DNA from: Nyssa sinensis
Lineage: Eukaryota; Streptophyta; Magnoliopsida; Cornales; Nyssaceae
NCBI GenBank assembly: GCA_008638375.1
Contig: CM018051.1
Location: 13,260,369-13,324,368 of the forward strand
Direction of reading: 5' to 3'
Length of the DNA: 64,000 nucleotides
The position numbers and the translations under genes are program-made. Each line of letters opens with the position of its first letter. The stretch's first letter is position 1. The notes beneath the pieces were generated by a model. It saw only the letters and a program-made list of their open reading frames with translations, did not search any database and was not told where the DNA came from. Below, in pieces: positions 36,475-49,000 of this stretch.

Positions 36475-37835
36475 GTACGTCGATTCTTCTCTGGTCATCA
36501 ATTTCCCATCCTCCGATCACTTTGACGATTATGGTGATTCGTTAGATCTCTTGTTTTTTTTTTTTTTTTATTGTGTACACATCTCTTGTTTTTAATTTGA
36601 TTGTAACGTGAAATTTTAATACGTTGATCTGAGCTTAGATGGTCTGTTTGCAATTTTTATATGCTTCGATTGCTGTCAATCTTTGGTTTATCATAATCTA
36701 ATATGGGTAATCATCTGTTAATTTTTTTGTTGGATAATTAATGCGGGTTGGTTGTTTGATCTCTGCTTTTATGTATGTGTTTTGGGTTTGTTCCTTTTGA
36801 AGCTTGAATGATTGTTGAATTATTATCTGGAATGGAAATAATTTGATCCACAATTGAATATGAGATAGGGAGATCTTCATATTAAGCTATGTTTTGGAAC
36901 AAATAGGTGAATTTGTATATGTATTGTTAAGGGCGATTTTCATAATATCATGATGTCTCGTGCTTTCCCCGTTCACTGGGTCACTGTCAAATAGATCAGC
37001 AGTTCAAATTTTGAATGTGGATTGGAATTTTGATTAATTGTTGGTCGTTTAGTCAGTCATGTTATTCAATAGAATTGATCCATAGTCATTTGGATTTTTG
37101 GGCCTGCTTGGAAGTCCTGGAGTTGTGGTAGGAAATAAGGAAAAAAGGGTGCTTTTGCTTAACTTGATTGGAATTGAAGAAATTGATTGCTGACGGGATG
37201 CTCCTGCACCACCATGAGAGGCCCTTTACCTTATTGTTAAGAAGCACGAGGTTGGTAGGATGCATGCAAAACAATGCAAAAAGTGCATGATACAACGGGT
37301 AACATGTATTGAAAGTGGAGCAAACACTGATTAGATAATTTTATCCATAGTGTTCTGGTATTTAGATTAGGTTTTGGTATTCAGTAAATATGCTGCCATT
37401 ATTCAGATAATCTCTAGAAGGGAGGACGGTGGATGATATGGAACTCTAATTGAATCATCACTATTCTCAAGGATAATTTCATGGGTTTATCTATATTCAC
37501 ACATAGAGAGGTTAAGAATGATGAGGAAAATAATACTTTTTAAGTGTATATTTAATATGCCCAGGGTATTTGGAAGGTTGTGCTTACAAGATGAAAACTT
37601 GTGCTGACTTCTGATTCTTCTGGTATAAGATCTTTCAGTATTCCAAACTACTCAAGAAACATGTTGCTACCTCTATGAGTTAATGATGGAATCTCACTAT
37701 TTGCAATTTGATGTATCACTTTAAGTTTGAAGGCCTTTTTTCTTCCTTCAGATAACTAACGGTATGAAGGCCAAACCTTGTAGTAGGAGGCTAGAGAATA
37801 TAAAGGGAAGGAAAAGGAGTCTTAAATTCTGTAAA

Positions 37836-38105
37836 GAGTATATTGTATGAAATTCCCGGTCTCTAGCAAGGAATGAAATGGAAACTTAAATAATAAATGG
37901 AAAGTTGATGTAACCTACTGGTGGATAGAGCTTTCATCATGCTTGTGAAAGCTTTAGCTGTCTTAAAGTCGAGTATATTGCGTGAAATTCCTGGTCTCCA
38001 GCAAGGAATGAAATGGAAACTTAAATAATAAATGAAATTTGAAGTAACCTATTGGTGGATAGAGCTTTCATCATGCTATATGAAAGCTTGAGTTGTCTAG
38101 TGTGG
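37836..38105. repeat. 135-bp tandem duplication in intron 1
   Basis: GAGTATATTG.(A/C).TGAAATTCC starts at 37,836 and again at 37,971. Both copies carry GCAAGGAATGAAATGGAAAC and GGTGGATAGAGCTTTCATCA. Several substitutions show it is older than the 286-bp one. Confidence 0.9.
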
Positions 38106-38792
38106 AAACATAGGTTCGAGTCTAAGGTAGCCAATTTATTCTAAGAAATTTGGAGGTTAAGTCCTTACCCGGTTCACCTGTTCCAACAGCCCAGATTGAT
38201 AGGACTAATATTGGGTGATGGCCTCTTACATTTTTTTCCTCTTCATTTTCGGAAACAAAAGAAAAAAAATTGATGGAAGTTTGTGAATATTGCAAACTCC
38301 AATTTACTTATCAATAATAAAAAAATCTCCAATTCAATTTTCATTTTTGATGGAAAAGAAGTGAGACATCTCAACTAAGGTCTATTGATTTGTATGCACA
38401 TGGATAAATCTATCAGTCATTGTCTAGATATCCAGCCCAGCAGGCCGTAATTACCATGGATGATGGGTTTGCAGACAAACTTGGCGCAAATGCACCAGCT
38501 TTAGCCGGATGATGACTCCAGGATTGGTAACTGTTGGTTTTTGTATGTCTAGGCTATCATTTCGCATTTTGGATAAGAGGGGAGTATCTAACTGGTACAG
38601 AGAGTTTATATACAGAGAAGGAAAAATTACTGTGCTCAAAAGCAGCAAAATATGCATGGCTTAACTGAAAAACACAAAAATTGATGTGGGGGTTTCAAAA
38701 ACTTATTTTTAAGATCCCACTTAGCAATTTTTAATCATTAGAAACTATAAATCTAGCAATTTTAAAACTTTAATTAAAGTAATAAAAATTTT

Positions 38793-39364
38793 CAAAGTAA
38801 CAGATATATACCATAAGAGGTGTCACACCCTTTGTTACTCTTATTGCCTGCTACCTGTAGCACTGAAGAAAGACAATCAGTAAGGTAATAACAATTGTCA
38901 GATCATTTCTTTTAGAGTAGTTTAGAGCCCATCTTTAAGCCCTGACCTCAGCTTGAAGATTAACTTTTTGACTAGGAACTTGCTTCCCACCCCATTGTGG
39001 AACTCAAATGTCCTTCACCACTCCACCTCAAAATCTAAGCCAGCCAAAGCCACAGCTTTCCAGGCACCACTAACCAGTCAAAGTAACAGATATATACCAT
39101 AAGAGGTGCCACACCCTTTGTTACTCTTATTGCCTGCTACCTGTAGCACTGAAGAAAGACAATCAGTAAGGTAATAACAATTGTCAGATCATTTCTTTTA
39201 GAGTAGTTTAGAGCCCATCTTTAAGCCCTGACCTCAGCTTGAAGATTAACTTTTTGACTAGGAACTTGCTTCCCACCCCATTGTGGAACTCAAAGGTCCT
39301 TCACCACTCCACCTCAAAATCTAAGCCAGCCAAAGCCACAGCTTTCCAGGCACCACTAATCAGT
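38793..39364. repeat. 286-bp tandem duplication in intron 1
   Basis: Units 38,793-39,078 and 39,079-39,364, both beginning CAAAGTAACAGATATATACC. Only about four differences are apparent (for example GTGTCAC versus GTGCCAC, AAATGTCC versus AAAGGTCC), so the event is recent. Confidence 0.93.
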
Positions 39365-39844
39365 AGGTAAGAACAATCTTGAGGATCATGTTTCTTTTTG
39401 AGGTTTCACAAAAACACTTTCCAGGATAAACTGTTAATCTGTTACCATTGTGAGTGAGATCTATGAGGATGAAGGAAGAGGTATGGGAATTTTTAGATTG
39501 GTGGTCTTGGAGAGGTTGATAAGTGTCTTGTCATCTTTGATTGCAAAGCCATGAACACTGAAAGAATGATGCCCAGAAAACAACGAAATTATGTTTATGT
39601 GGACATGTTGATACATGAAAGATTGCTACTAGGTAACTGATGACATCTAAATTGCATCTACCTTTGATTCTGGACTTTGTCAAATGAAAATCAAGCCAAT
39701 TTTTAAAACAAAATGGCTCCTTTATCAAACTTCGTTAGAAAGGGGGATGTAAATCACATTTAAAAACAAATGAGTAAAGAAAGAGAAGGGGGGGGGGGGT
39801 TAGAAGAGGAAAGGAAAAATTTCATAGAGACTTTCTTTTTTTTG

Positions 39845-42163
39845 GGGGGGGTATAGAGGAGGAAAGAAAGATTCACTTGATTACTTGGGATATAGTCAAA
39901 ACTCCAATGAGTAATGGGGGCTTGGGTATCAAGTCGCTAAAATCTTTCAATAAGGCCCTCTTGGTAAAATGGTTATGGCGTTTTACGGGGGAAAGTGCTC
40001 AATGGAGGAGGGTGATAGCCTCTAAATGTGGGTGCAAAGGTAGTGGATGGTTCTCTAGAGAGGTAGTGGAGCCTTATAGTTGTGGTCTATGGAGGTCGAT
40101 TAGCAAGAGCCTGGAGGAGTTTTGTAAGTTCAACTGCTTTGATGTGGGGTGGGATTCGAGGGTGAGGTTTTGGGGATGCTTGGAGCCAGGGGCGGCTCAA
40201 CACATTCAGAAGCCTAAAGCAAAATTGTAAAATGAGGCTTTTTTTATTTATTAAAATTTTATAAATTTTTTATTTAAAATTTATTTTTCTAGCTTTTGAT
40301 ATGCAAAATTACTAATTAAATTCTTATAATGAATTTCTTCTAACATTTTTTCTCAATTGATAATATTGCCAATCCATTTAATATTTCTTGAGACATTGTT
40401 GATCTTAAGTAAGGTTTTATTAATTTTAATTTTGAAAAACTTCTTTCCGCCGAAGCAACGGTTAAAAGAATCGTTAACATTCTATAATAATTATTTTATA
40501 TATTTTTAATAGCTAATACAAAATTAATAATCAAAGATTTAATGAGCTAATTACAGTAAACAAAATAGAGGCAATCTAATTATATATGTCTTAAAAGATA
40601 ATATAAATTTTAAATTAAAAAATTCAAAGTTAGAACAATAGAACCTGATTATGGAGCAATTTTGTCTTCAGATTCAGCAAATATAAAAGAAGTTAATCAA
40701 AATTTCCAATACTTCACGGCTTACGCACAGCAACTCGCCAACTCCAAATAGTTTCACTTGAAAAACGCCAAAGTCCAATACAGTAAACAAAACAGAGCCA
40801 ATAAAATAAAGCGGTGGCGCAGCTGGGGCCTTGGGCAAGAAAAAAAAAGAGAAAATGAGGATTATAAAATAAAGAAGAAAGGATAGCTCTCGGCTGAAGC
40901 AAACAAGGGAAGAGAAGGTGCGGAGAGCAGGAACCAGGAAAAGAAAAGAGAAAAAAAGAAAAGAGGTGGCTGGGGTGCTGAACAGAGAAAGGAGGAAAAG
41001 AAAAAAGAAAAGAAGAAAAGAGAGAAGCTAGGAGCCGCTGCCAAAATGCTAGGTTGCAGAGTATTTTTCAGAAAATATAGCAGGTTGTTAGGTTGTAGAG
41101 TTCTTTTTAGACTTAAAGAATGAATTTTATAAATAAAAAATAAGAACATTAATTATTGGAAAAAGCAAAATGAGATAAACGAGAAGATAAAATATTATCA
41201 AAAAGTAGTTATTAGGTGATAGTTGTATAATAAAAGACAGAAATTAAGAAGACGAAAAAATTTATTTATTTTATTATAATAAATATATTTTTTTAAATAT
41301 AAAAAAAATTATGAGGCCTAAAAAATTGGGGGCCTAAAGCTAGGGCTTTAATGGCCTCACCTTTCAGCCGCCCATGCTTGGAGCAGTGATGTCCCTTGAA
41401 AAATCAATAATTCCCGCAGCTCTATGGTATTGCTTCTAGTTAAAAGCTCAAGTGGAAGATTGTGTCACCTGGGCTGGAGCCTGGAGGTGACTTGGTGCTC
41501 TCTCCTTGCTTTAGAAGAAATCTCCGGGACTGGGAGCTGGGAGATGTGGTTGATTTGATGGCTATTCTTAGCCGTTTTTGTGTATGGAGGGATAGGGCTG
41601 ATTTTGTGGTTTGGATCTTGAGTAGCTCAAGGATTTTTTTTGTCAGATTGTTCGATAATGTTGAAGCAGGTGGGAGGAGCATGGAGTTCCCTTGGAAGCA
41701 AATTTGGTCTTCCAAAGTCCTGGCAAAGAAGACTTTTATTTTTATGTGTTCGGGCAGCCACATGGTAATCGGTGTTAACGTTAGAACTTTTGAGGATTTT
41801 TGAGACCCACTTTGTCTTTTTTGGTGCTTATGGCCGAAGAGAAATTTGAGGATGTTTGAGGGAGAAGAACTTTTTCCTAGTAGGTTTAAGGACAATTTTT
41901 TGAAATTACTTCATTTTGGTTAAAGAGGCTTACCCAATGTATATGATTTCTTTTATTGATTTTTTTGGGGGAATTAGGGCTTTGATTGTTGTGTAAGCAT
42001 GGACTTTTTTATAAAATAATGTAATTTATGGATTAATCGAACATTTCTTCTTTTTAATATGTGCCAAATATTTTTTGGTGATTTTAGCTACTCTTTTCTT
42101 TTGTTTATATGAGTTCATCCCCTTGGGCTTCTTTAATACACATTATATTTATATAAAAAAAAG
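39845..42163 (+). pseudogene. LINE 3' fragment split by a hAT-like element
   Basis: The left part (to 40,186) reads HLITWDIVKTPMSNGGLGIK and LLVKWLWRF in one frame, equivalent to [22 protein letters not shown] of the 55-58.5 kb LINE, up to the VRFW motif. After the insertion the LINE resumes at about 41,385 (AGTGATGTCCCTTGAAAAATC reads as SDVPLKN in frame with the motif). It continues with PCFRRNLRDWELGD, FPWKQIWSSKVLAKKTF and degraded C-terminal sequence. The 3' UTR has the family tail and an A run at about 42,155-42,162. It lies in sense orientation in villin intron 1. Confidence 0.82.
40187..41376. mobile_element. Non-autonomous hAT-like DNA transposon (1,190 bp)
   Basis: Terminal inverted repeats are CAGGGGCGGCTC at the left and CAGCCGCCCATG at the right (10 of 12 match as inverses). 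An exact 8-bp target duplication CTTGGAGC flanks it at 40,179-40,186 and 41,377-41,384, the size typical of hAT elements. Subterminal GCCTAAAGC motifs occur at both ends (about 40,211 and 41,331). The interior is AT-rich with a purine-rich tract at 40,845-41,035, and no transposase is visible. The insertion interrupts a recognisable LINE reading frame, which confirms the boundaries. Confidence 0.85.
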
Positions 42164-43093
42164 ATTAGCATCATCACAAAGTTTTTCTCTTAGAACATCT
42201 ATTATGATATTTATTTGAGTCTGACTCACTGAAAACTTCCTTTCTTATTTTTGGCATTTCTTAATTCTAAACCTTGAAGGCAGCTTGTTACTTGATTGCA
42301 CAAATTCCTCTCTGTGAGTGGCAGTATGCCATCAAAGCAGGATAGTACCAATGACTGACTGTTCTAAAATTTGCAGCTGATATGGAGTGGCATGATGTTA
42401 TTTATATCATCAAAAGAATCCCTCACGTGGCCAGACCCATCCTCATGAGTGGGCGAGCATGTGCATGTGTAATTATCAGGGCAATGTTGGTTTTTTAATG
42501 CCACTGGACCTTCTTAATTTGATACCAGGCTAACAATTGACTACTCTAAAAGCTTAAACTGACTGAGAGCAATTGAAGTTAATTATATTATATATACCAC
42601 CAACAGATGGATTGGCCACTACAACTCAATTGTTTTTAGATCCTTTATCTTGTCTTCTGGTTGATTTTTCTGTCTTCTTGCATCTTTTGCTCATTAAATG
42701 CATATTGAAACAAACAACGCTAATTGTTACCTAATTTTTTTTTGATTGGTAAGTAGCTACACAATTTGGCTTTCGTTAGGTCTCTGACCATCCAATGGAA
42801 AATATTTTCTGTTTGCTGCTGCTACAACAGATAATTATATGCTTCTATTTTTTATATTTTTTTATTATATGCAGGTGTGTGTTTGCATGCTCGTTTTCCC
42901 TCTCTTCGTTAGTTAGTTGTGCTTGTTATCGTTATATTTTTTTTGTTGATATTTTTTTGTAATTTCCTGCCCACTCCTGTTTTCTCTCTGCAGCTGCTAC
43001 TTTGGAAGTTACGGATAACAGATTGTCGGAGTTTTAAAAGTCTCGTCCTCTGTCTTTGTTGAAAGAAACACTAATAAGAAAGGCTCTGACACA

Positions 43094-46000
43094 ATGTCTA
43101 GCTCTACGAAAGCTTTGGAGCCCGCATTTCAGGGAGCGGGTCAGAGATTGTATCCTTACTTGAAGAACTGCACTTGAAAAATGATTTGGTTTGGTAGATA
43201 CTACAATTTTTCCCACTGCCTATAGAAAAGAAAAAATAGAGTATAGTTCTGTTACAGTTTATTAAATGCTGAACATTTCTCTATCACAGTTTTCAATTTT
43301 GGATGTTTGTAATGTTGAACATATCTTAATTGCACTTTTCTCTTTTGGATTTAAACTTAACACCTTATAGAGGAACTGAAATTTGGAGAATTGAGAACTT
43401 TCAGCCAGTTCCTTTACTAAAATCTGAATATGGTAAATTCTACTCGGGCGATTCATATATTGTGTTACAGGTGCATATGGTCTCAATTTTGTCCTTGTTT
43501 ACTTTGGTTTAAAATTTACATGTTGAACTATCTTTTCTATGGGAATTGTTTCATGGATTATGTCAGAAAGCCCTGGAAGGGATATATGCCCTGCATTTTT
43601 GCTTCTTATGTCTGTCATATATTTCTGCAGGTCTCTCCAGGCAAGGGAGGTGCTTATTTGTATGACATTCACTTTTGGCTTGGTAAAGATACAAGTCAGG
43701 TACGCTCTGATGCTTCTTTTTGTTCTTATTTGGAACTTGTGCTTGCCTCAAAATTATGTTTTTACTTGATGTTATGAACTTGTAATAGGATGAAGCCGGA
43801 ACAGCAGCTATCAAAACTGTTGAACTTGATGCAATTCTTGGTGGGCGTGCCGTTCAGCACAGAGAACTCCAAGGTTATGAATCTGACAAATTTTTGTCAT
43901 ACTTCAAACCATGTATTGTACCATTGGAGGGGGGTGTTGCATCTGGATTTAAGAAACCCGAGGAGGAAGAATTTGAAACACGGTTGTATGTCTGTAGAGG
44001 GAAACGAGTTGTCAGATTGAAGCAGGTATGGGAGCCTGCAAACATGAACTTCATCCGACCATTATGAAATTCTTTTTAACATTTATCTGCAGTAGATAAA
44101 AAGAGTATAAGCTGGTTTTTATTGTTATCCAGGTCCCTTTTTCTCGGTCCTCGTTGAATCATGATGATGTGTTTATCCTGGACACTAAAGATAAGATTTT
44201 TCAATTTAATGGTGCAAACTCCAATATCCAAGAAAGAGCCAAGGCATTGGAAGTAATTCAGTTTTTAAAGGACAAGTATCATGAGGGAACGTGTGATGTT
44301 GCAATTGTTGGTAAGGGCAGATGACGCTGCCTTTTCCCCTCATAAATACTTCTTAATGTATTCAGATTCTTTGAAACTTTTTTTTTTCCATGCATTTTTA
44401 TGTTTCATTTTGTCTGCCATGCCAGATGATGGAAAACTACAAGCTGAGTCAGATTCTGGCGAATTCTGGGTCCTCTTTGGTGGGTTTGCTCCAATTGGTA
44501 AAAAGGTTGCTAGTGAAGATGATGTTATTCTGGAGAAGATTCCTGCAAAATTTTATAGGTACTATTCTTTTCTCTAGTATTGTTTGTATTAAAATGAGGG
44601 ATATGAATGTAGATATTATTATAGGAATATGATGTTTAATCCTTTTTAATATTATGATAGCTAACTGTGTTAGAAATGAATATACTTCTTTGTAAGTTTG
44701 TCTGTGTTCATTTCAGCGATATACATAAAAAAAAAGCAATTAGCTCATGGTGATTTTGAGTTGGACATAATTGAAGAATCACTTATACATATTCATGCGA
44801 ATGGGTTTGGGGTTATCATATCAACTATGCATTATATACAGAGAGTATGAACTGAAGATGATCTTGGTGGGGTTTGAGTGAACTCCTTCATTCTTGTTTC
44901 TTCTCTGTCTTTTTCTTTTTGTTTCTGGTTTGGCATTCCTCTGTTCCTGTAGGTGTCTTGGTCAAAACAAAAAAAACGAAAGAAAAAAAGATTAGGAAGA
45001 TTATTGAGACAAACACCACTTAGTTACAGGAAAAAAATGATACCATGTGTCAGGGCTTTGGGGAAGATGAAAAAGAAAGAGGAAAAAACCATTTAGAGTT
45101 GTGAAACTGGTTTCCCTTGTTTTGTCAAAGAATTTGGCTGAAGACCTGGCTGAAGGTTTTTGGAGGGAGAGGAACAGAGAATGGTTACATATGTGTTACA
45201 TTATTATTATGAATTGGGTCACTATGTTTTCTAAGTTTGTTCAAGTGGTGTTCTGTGGTTTGAGAATGAAATTTTCAAGGATTTATTTTCCGTCTCTAAG
45301 TTGGGTTTGAAGGTTTCTCTCTCCATCCTTTTCTTTCTTTCTCTTCATTTATTTTTCTTGTAATATTTTGTTTAAGACTGAGAGATATGTTTCTCTGATG
45401 GTAAAAGATGGCATTTTTATGTGCTGTGAAAATAGTTATGTTTTCTAATTGTAATGCAAGTGCACTGGGAAGATTTCTTTCACAATGTTGGTGTCACTGT
45501 CACCCGTCCAAGTTCACCGTCTAATGTATTTTTTTCCCTGCATTATAATAACCTTTCTCCCCCTTTTTTGATTTTGATTTTTCATTCATGTAGATCTCCG
45601 GACTAACACGAAGTTTTTTTTTTCCTCTTTTTTGTTTCCCTTTATTTTTTGATTCTTCATTTATGTAGTTCTATGGACTAACATGAATGTTATTATGACC
45701 ATTTCTTGTAGTCGATTGATACTCCAACTTCATCTTTTAATTATTCTATTTGTGCTTGTTAGCATTACATTGTCTTTTAACTTCCTCTGGTGGTGGTGTT
45801 TGCACATTCTGTTTTATGTTGGTTTGAATTTTTCTGGAGTATACTAAATTTAGTTACTCATGTGTCATCACACAGAGTAAAGCCGTAGTGGATCAGACAT
45901 GGTTCCAAACTCTATGGTTATATCTCCCCTTTATTGTAAATGTGGTTACTGTGTTCTGGCCAATTAAAAGCACCTTCAAATTTATGCTCAAATTGCTTTT

Positions 46001-49000
46001 CATGTTTTGCATGGAAGGCCTTTGTTTATGCTGCAACTATGTTGGACAAAGTGACTGGCACCACTTGTTTAAATCTGTTGCAGGGAAGGTTTGGAATCCG
46101 TTGTTGATTTCAATCTTGGCTTAGAGGAATATTGTGTAACTCAAAACTGATATTGTACTTGTTTGATATGTAATATGGACCTTGTTTTTAAGTTCAAGCA
46201 TCAAATAAGATGCATCAGTAAGTAATGATGGTTTATAATAGCACCCCATTGAAAATTTCGTAGAGTGCTTGATATGCGTTTTCCTCTTTGTGGTGTTTTT
46301 ATTTATAATTTTTTTTTGTTGCTTTTATTTTTATTTTCTAATGTAAATTTGTGTTTGGTTGTTCTCTATGTTCTCGTCTATGTTCTCCAATGATTGAAAT
46401 TTTCAACTTGGAGGAAGCTTTGTTAACCATAATACTGATAGTTGACGCTGTGTGCATTCATCAACTTGAGCGGCTAACTTTAATCACCATTTTTTACAGC
46501 ATTATTGATGGTCAGGTTAAGAGTGTAGATGGTGAACTTTCCAAATCTATGTTGGAAAACAACAAATGTTACTTATTGGACTGTGGTGTTGAGGTATTTG
46601 TTTGGGTTGGCCGGGTAACACAGGTGGAGGATAGGAAAGCTGCCAGCCAAGCTGCTGAGGTAGATGTTTAGCATTTATATCTTCGTGTTCTTTACTCACC
46701 CTGATTCTCATAACTAAATATTATCCCCAGGAATTTGTCGCTAGCCAGAATAGGCCAAAGTCAACACGTATAACTCGGGTTATTCAAGGTTATGAGACAC
46801 ATTCATTTAAGTCCAACTTTGATTCTTGGCCATCGGGGTCAGCACCTTCTGCTGCTGAGGAGGGAAGAGGAAAGGTAGCAGGTAGATTCATTTCCTCACC
46901 TATGCAATGCACTAAAAATATTGAATGGGTATGATTATAAATTATGACACTTTATGGGCTGGTAGCTTTGCTGAAGCAACAAGGTGTTGGAGTCAAGGGA
47001 ATGACCAAAGGTGCTCCTGTAAATGAGGAAGTCCCACCTTTGCTTGAGGGAGGTGGAAAAATTGAGGCATGGTCTCTAATTTGTTCTGATTGTCATTTCC
47101 AGGGATTCTTTAGTTGATATAGGCTGATTATATTGATAGGTCTTGGAGTACTAAATATTGTTTGTTTCCCAGGTGTGGCGCATTAATGGCAGTGCCAAGA
47201 CTCCAGTGCCCAAAGAGGACATTGGTAAATTTTACAGTGGAGATTGCTACATTGTCCTTTACACCTATCATTCTGGTGATAAGAAAGAAGATTACTACTT
47301 GTGCTGTTGGATTGGAAAGGATAGTATTGAGGTAATATACATTGTCTGTTTGAATATGGAAAATGAAAAAACAGAACACATATGTACATAATGTATACAG
47401 AAACAGGGGCCTACCAAAAAAAAGTACACAGAAACATGGATCTAGATGTGTTGTTGACCCTTCCCTAGTAATTTTAGGCTCTTCTTTGTTCCCTTTCTTG
47501 GTCAGATTGCAGTTTTCATTTCACAATTCCAAATTCCCATGCTTAAAGAAATATTAAACGAAGGCTGGCATCATTTTTGTCTAAAATTACACAGCATGCT
47601 CCTTGTGAGGATTCTCCATGGTTTTAGTCCTCCCTTCGCAGGAGGTATTCTACAGACCATTATGTTGTTCCTTCCCCTTTTTATAATTTGTATATCACTT
47701 GATGTAAGTTAAGTTTGTGAATAGTTCAACCCGTTGTCCTTCACATAAAAAAAACTGGAGTGTGCTTGCCTTCTTCAATCGGTCTGTAAACTTATATTGA
47801 TGGCTGCTTGGAGATATTTTATCTGATATTTATAGATACAATCAACTCAATTGAATTCACGAAGCCTTATTGTGAATGATTTGGATTCAACAACATCAAT
47901 CTTGTTTTGCCATCAAGCTCTATCTAGGGTTGTATAACCTGTGAGATCATTGGCCTCTTTTCATTCAATCTATGTCCCTTTTAGACAATGTCACAATGGC
48001 CTTGTCCTCAAAGCACCTAGCACCTGAACCATATCACTCTATCACTTATACAAGTAACTGGCATAGGTTGCATATAGTGAAATAATCTCAACTTTCTCCA
48101 TATTCTGTGCTCCATTTCTTCCGTCGTCAACTGTTGTGAAAATTTGTGCTACAAATTTGGTATAACAATATAACTCTCATTTCACTTCAATTGAATCAAT
48201 TAGAAGTTAAATCATGGGGACTGTATAAAATCTGCATCAGCTTTTACTTGCTCCATATTTTCAAATGCATATTTTATTTGAATTGTAATTTGTTCACAGG
48301 TTAACCTGATGATTATATGAAAGATGAAAGTTCTTCTATTGCTTCCTTTTGTTGCTGGTCAATCATGGTTGGCTGGGTTTTATTTATTTATTTCATTTAC
48401 TTGACCTGATTGAATTTTGAACTTTAGGAGGAACAAAAGATGGCTGTTCGGTTGTCGACTACAATGTGCAACTCACTGAAGGGGAGACCCGTGCAGGTAT
48501 CATAATATTTCATTATCTATAACTTATAAAAAATTTCATTATTTTTTACGTTGGGGAATGCAACCTTGATGGGGTTATAATATGTGCTTTGTCAGGGTCG
48601 CATATTTCAAGGGAAAGAGCCGCCACAATTTGTTGCTATCTTTCAGCCTATGGTGGTCCTAAAGGTATTTTGTCAAACATATATAACGACTGGAGGGGCA
48701 CGTGCTATGCACATGTTCCTTATCTTATTACATCTTTTTCTCCTATTATATTTAGTTATTGCCCTCTTCTCTTTTGGTTATCTAGTTTTCTCTTATGTTT
48801 CCAAGTGGCAAATTTTTGGAAAAAGACGTACCAATCAAACCAATAGGGATGTTGGCTTGATATAATAGAATAGATTAACTCATATGCTGTTCTAAGATGC
48901 TAATAAGTCCTTTAAGGTACTCATTTATTAATTTAATGAGCTGATCTTTTATTAGGGTGGAATAAGCTCTGGTTACAAAAACTATGTCGCAGACAAAGGT

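Larger units (their letters stand above)
36475..42993 (+). other. Putative villin intron 1
   Basis: About 6.5 kb between the CT-rich leader and the ATG exon. It contains the 135-bp and 286-bp tandem duplications, the LINE fragment at 39,845-42,163 with its hAT insertion, and otherwise unremarkable AT-rich sequence. G runs occur at about 39,789-39,799 and 39,844-39,850. No separate gene is supported within it. Confidence 0.5.

Noticed and set aside
38105..38330. tRNA-derived SINE with B box GGTTCGAGTCT at about 38,112
   Set aside because: The B box is good but no convincing A box or target duplication was found, so it is not listed as an element.
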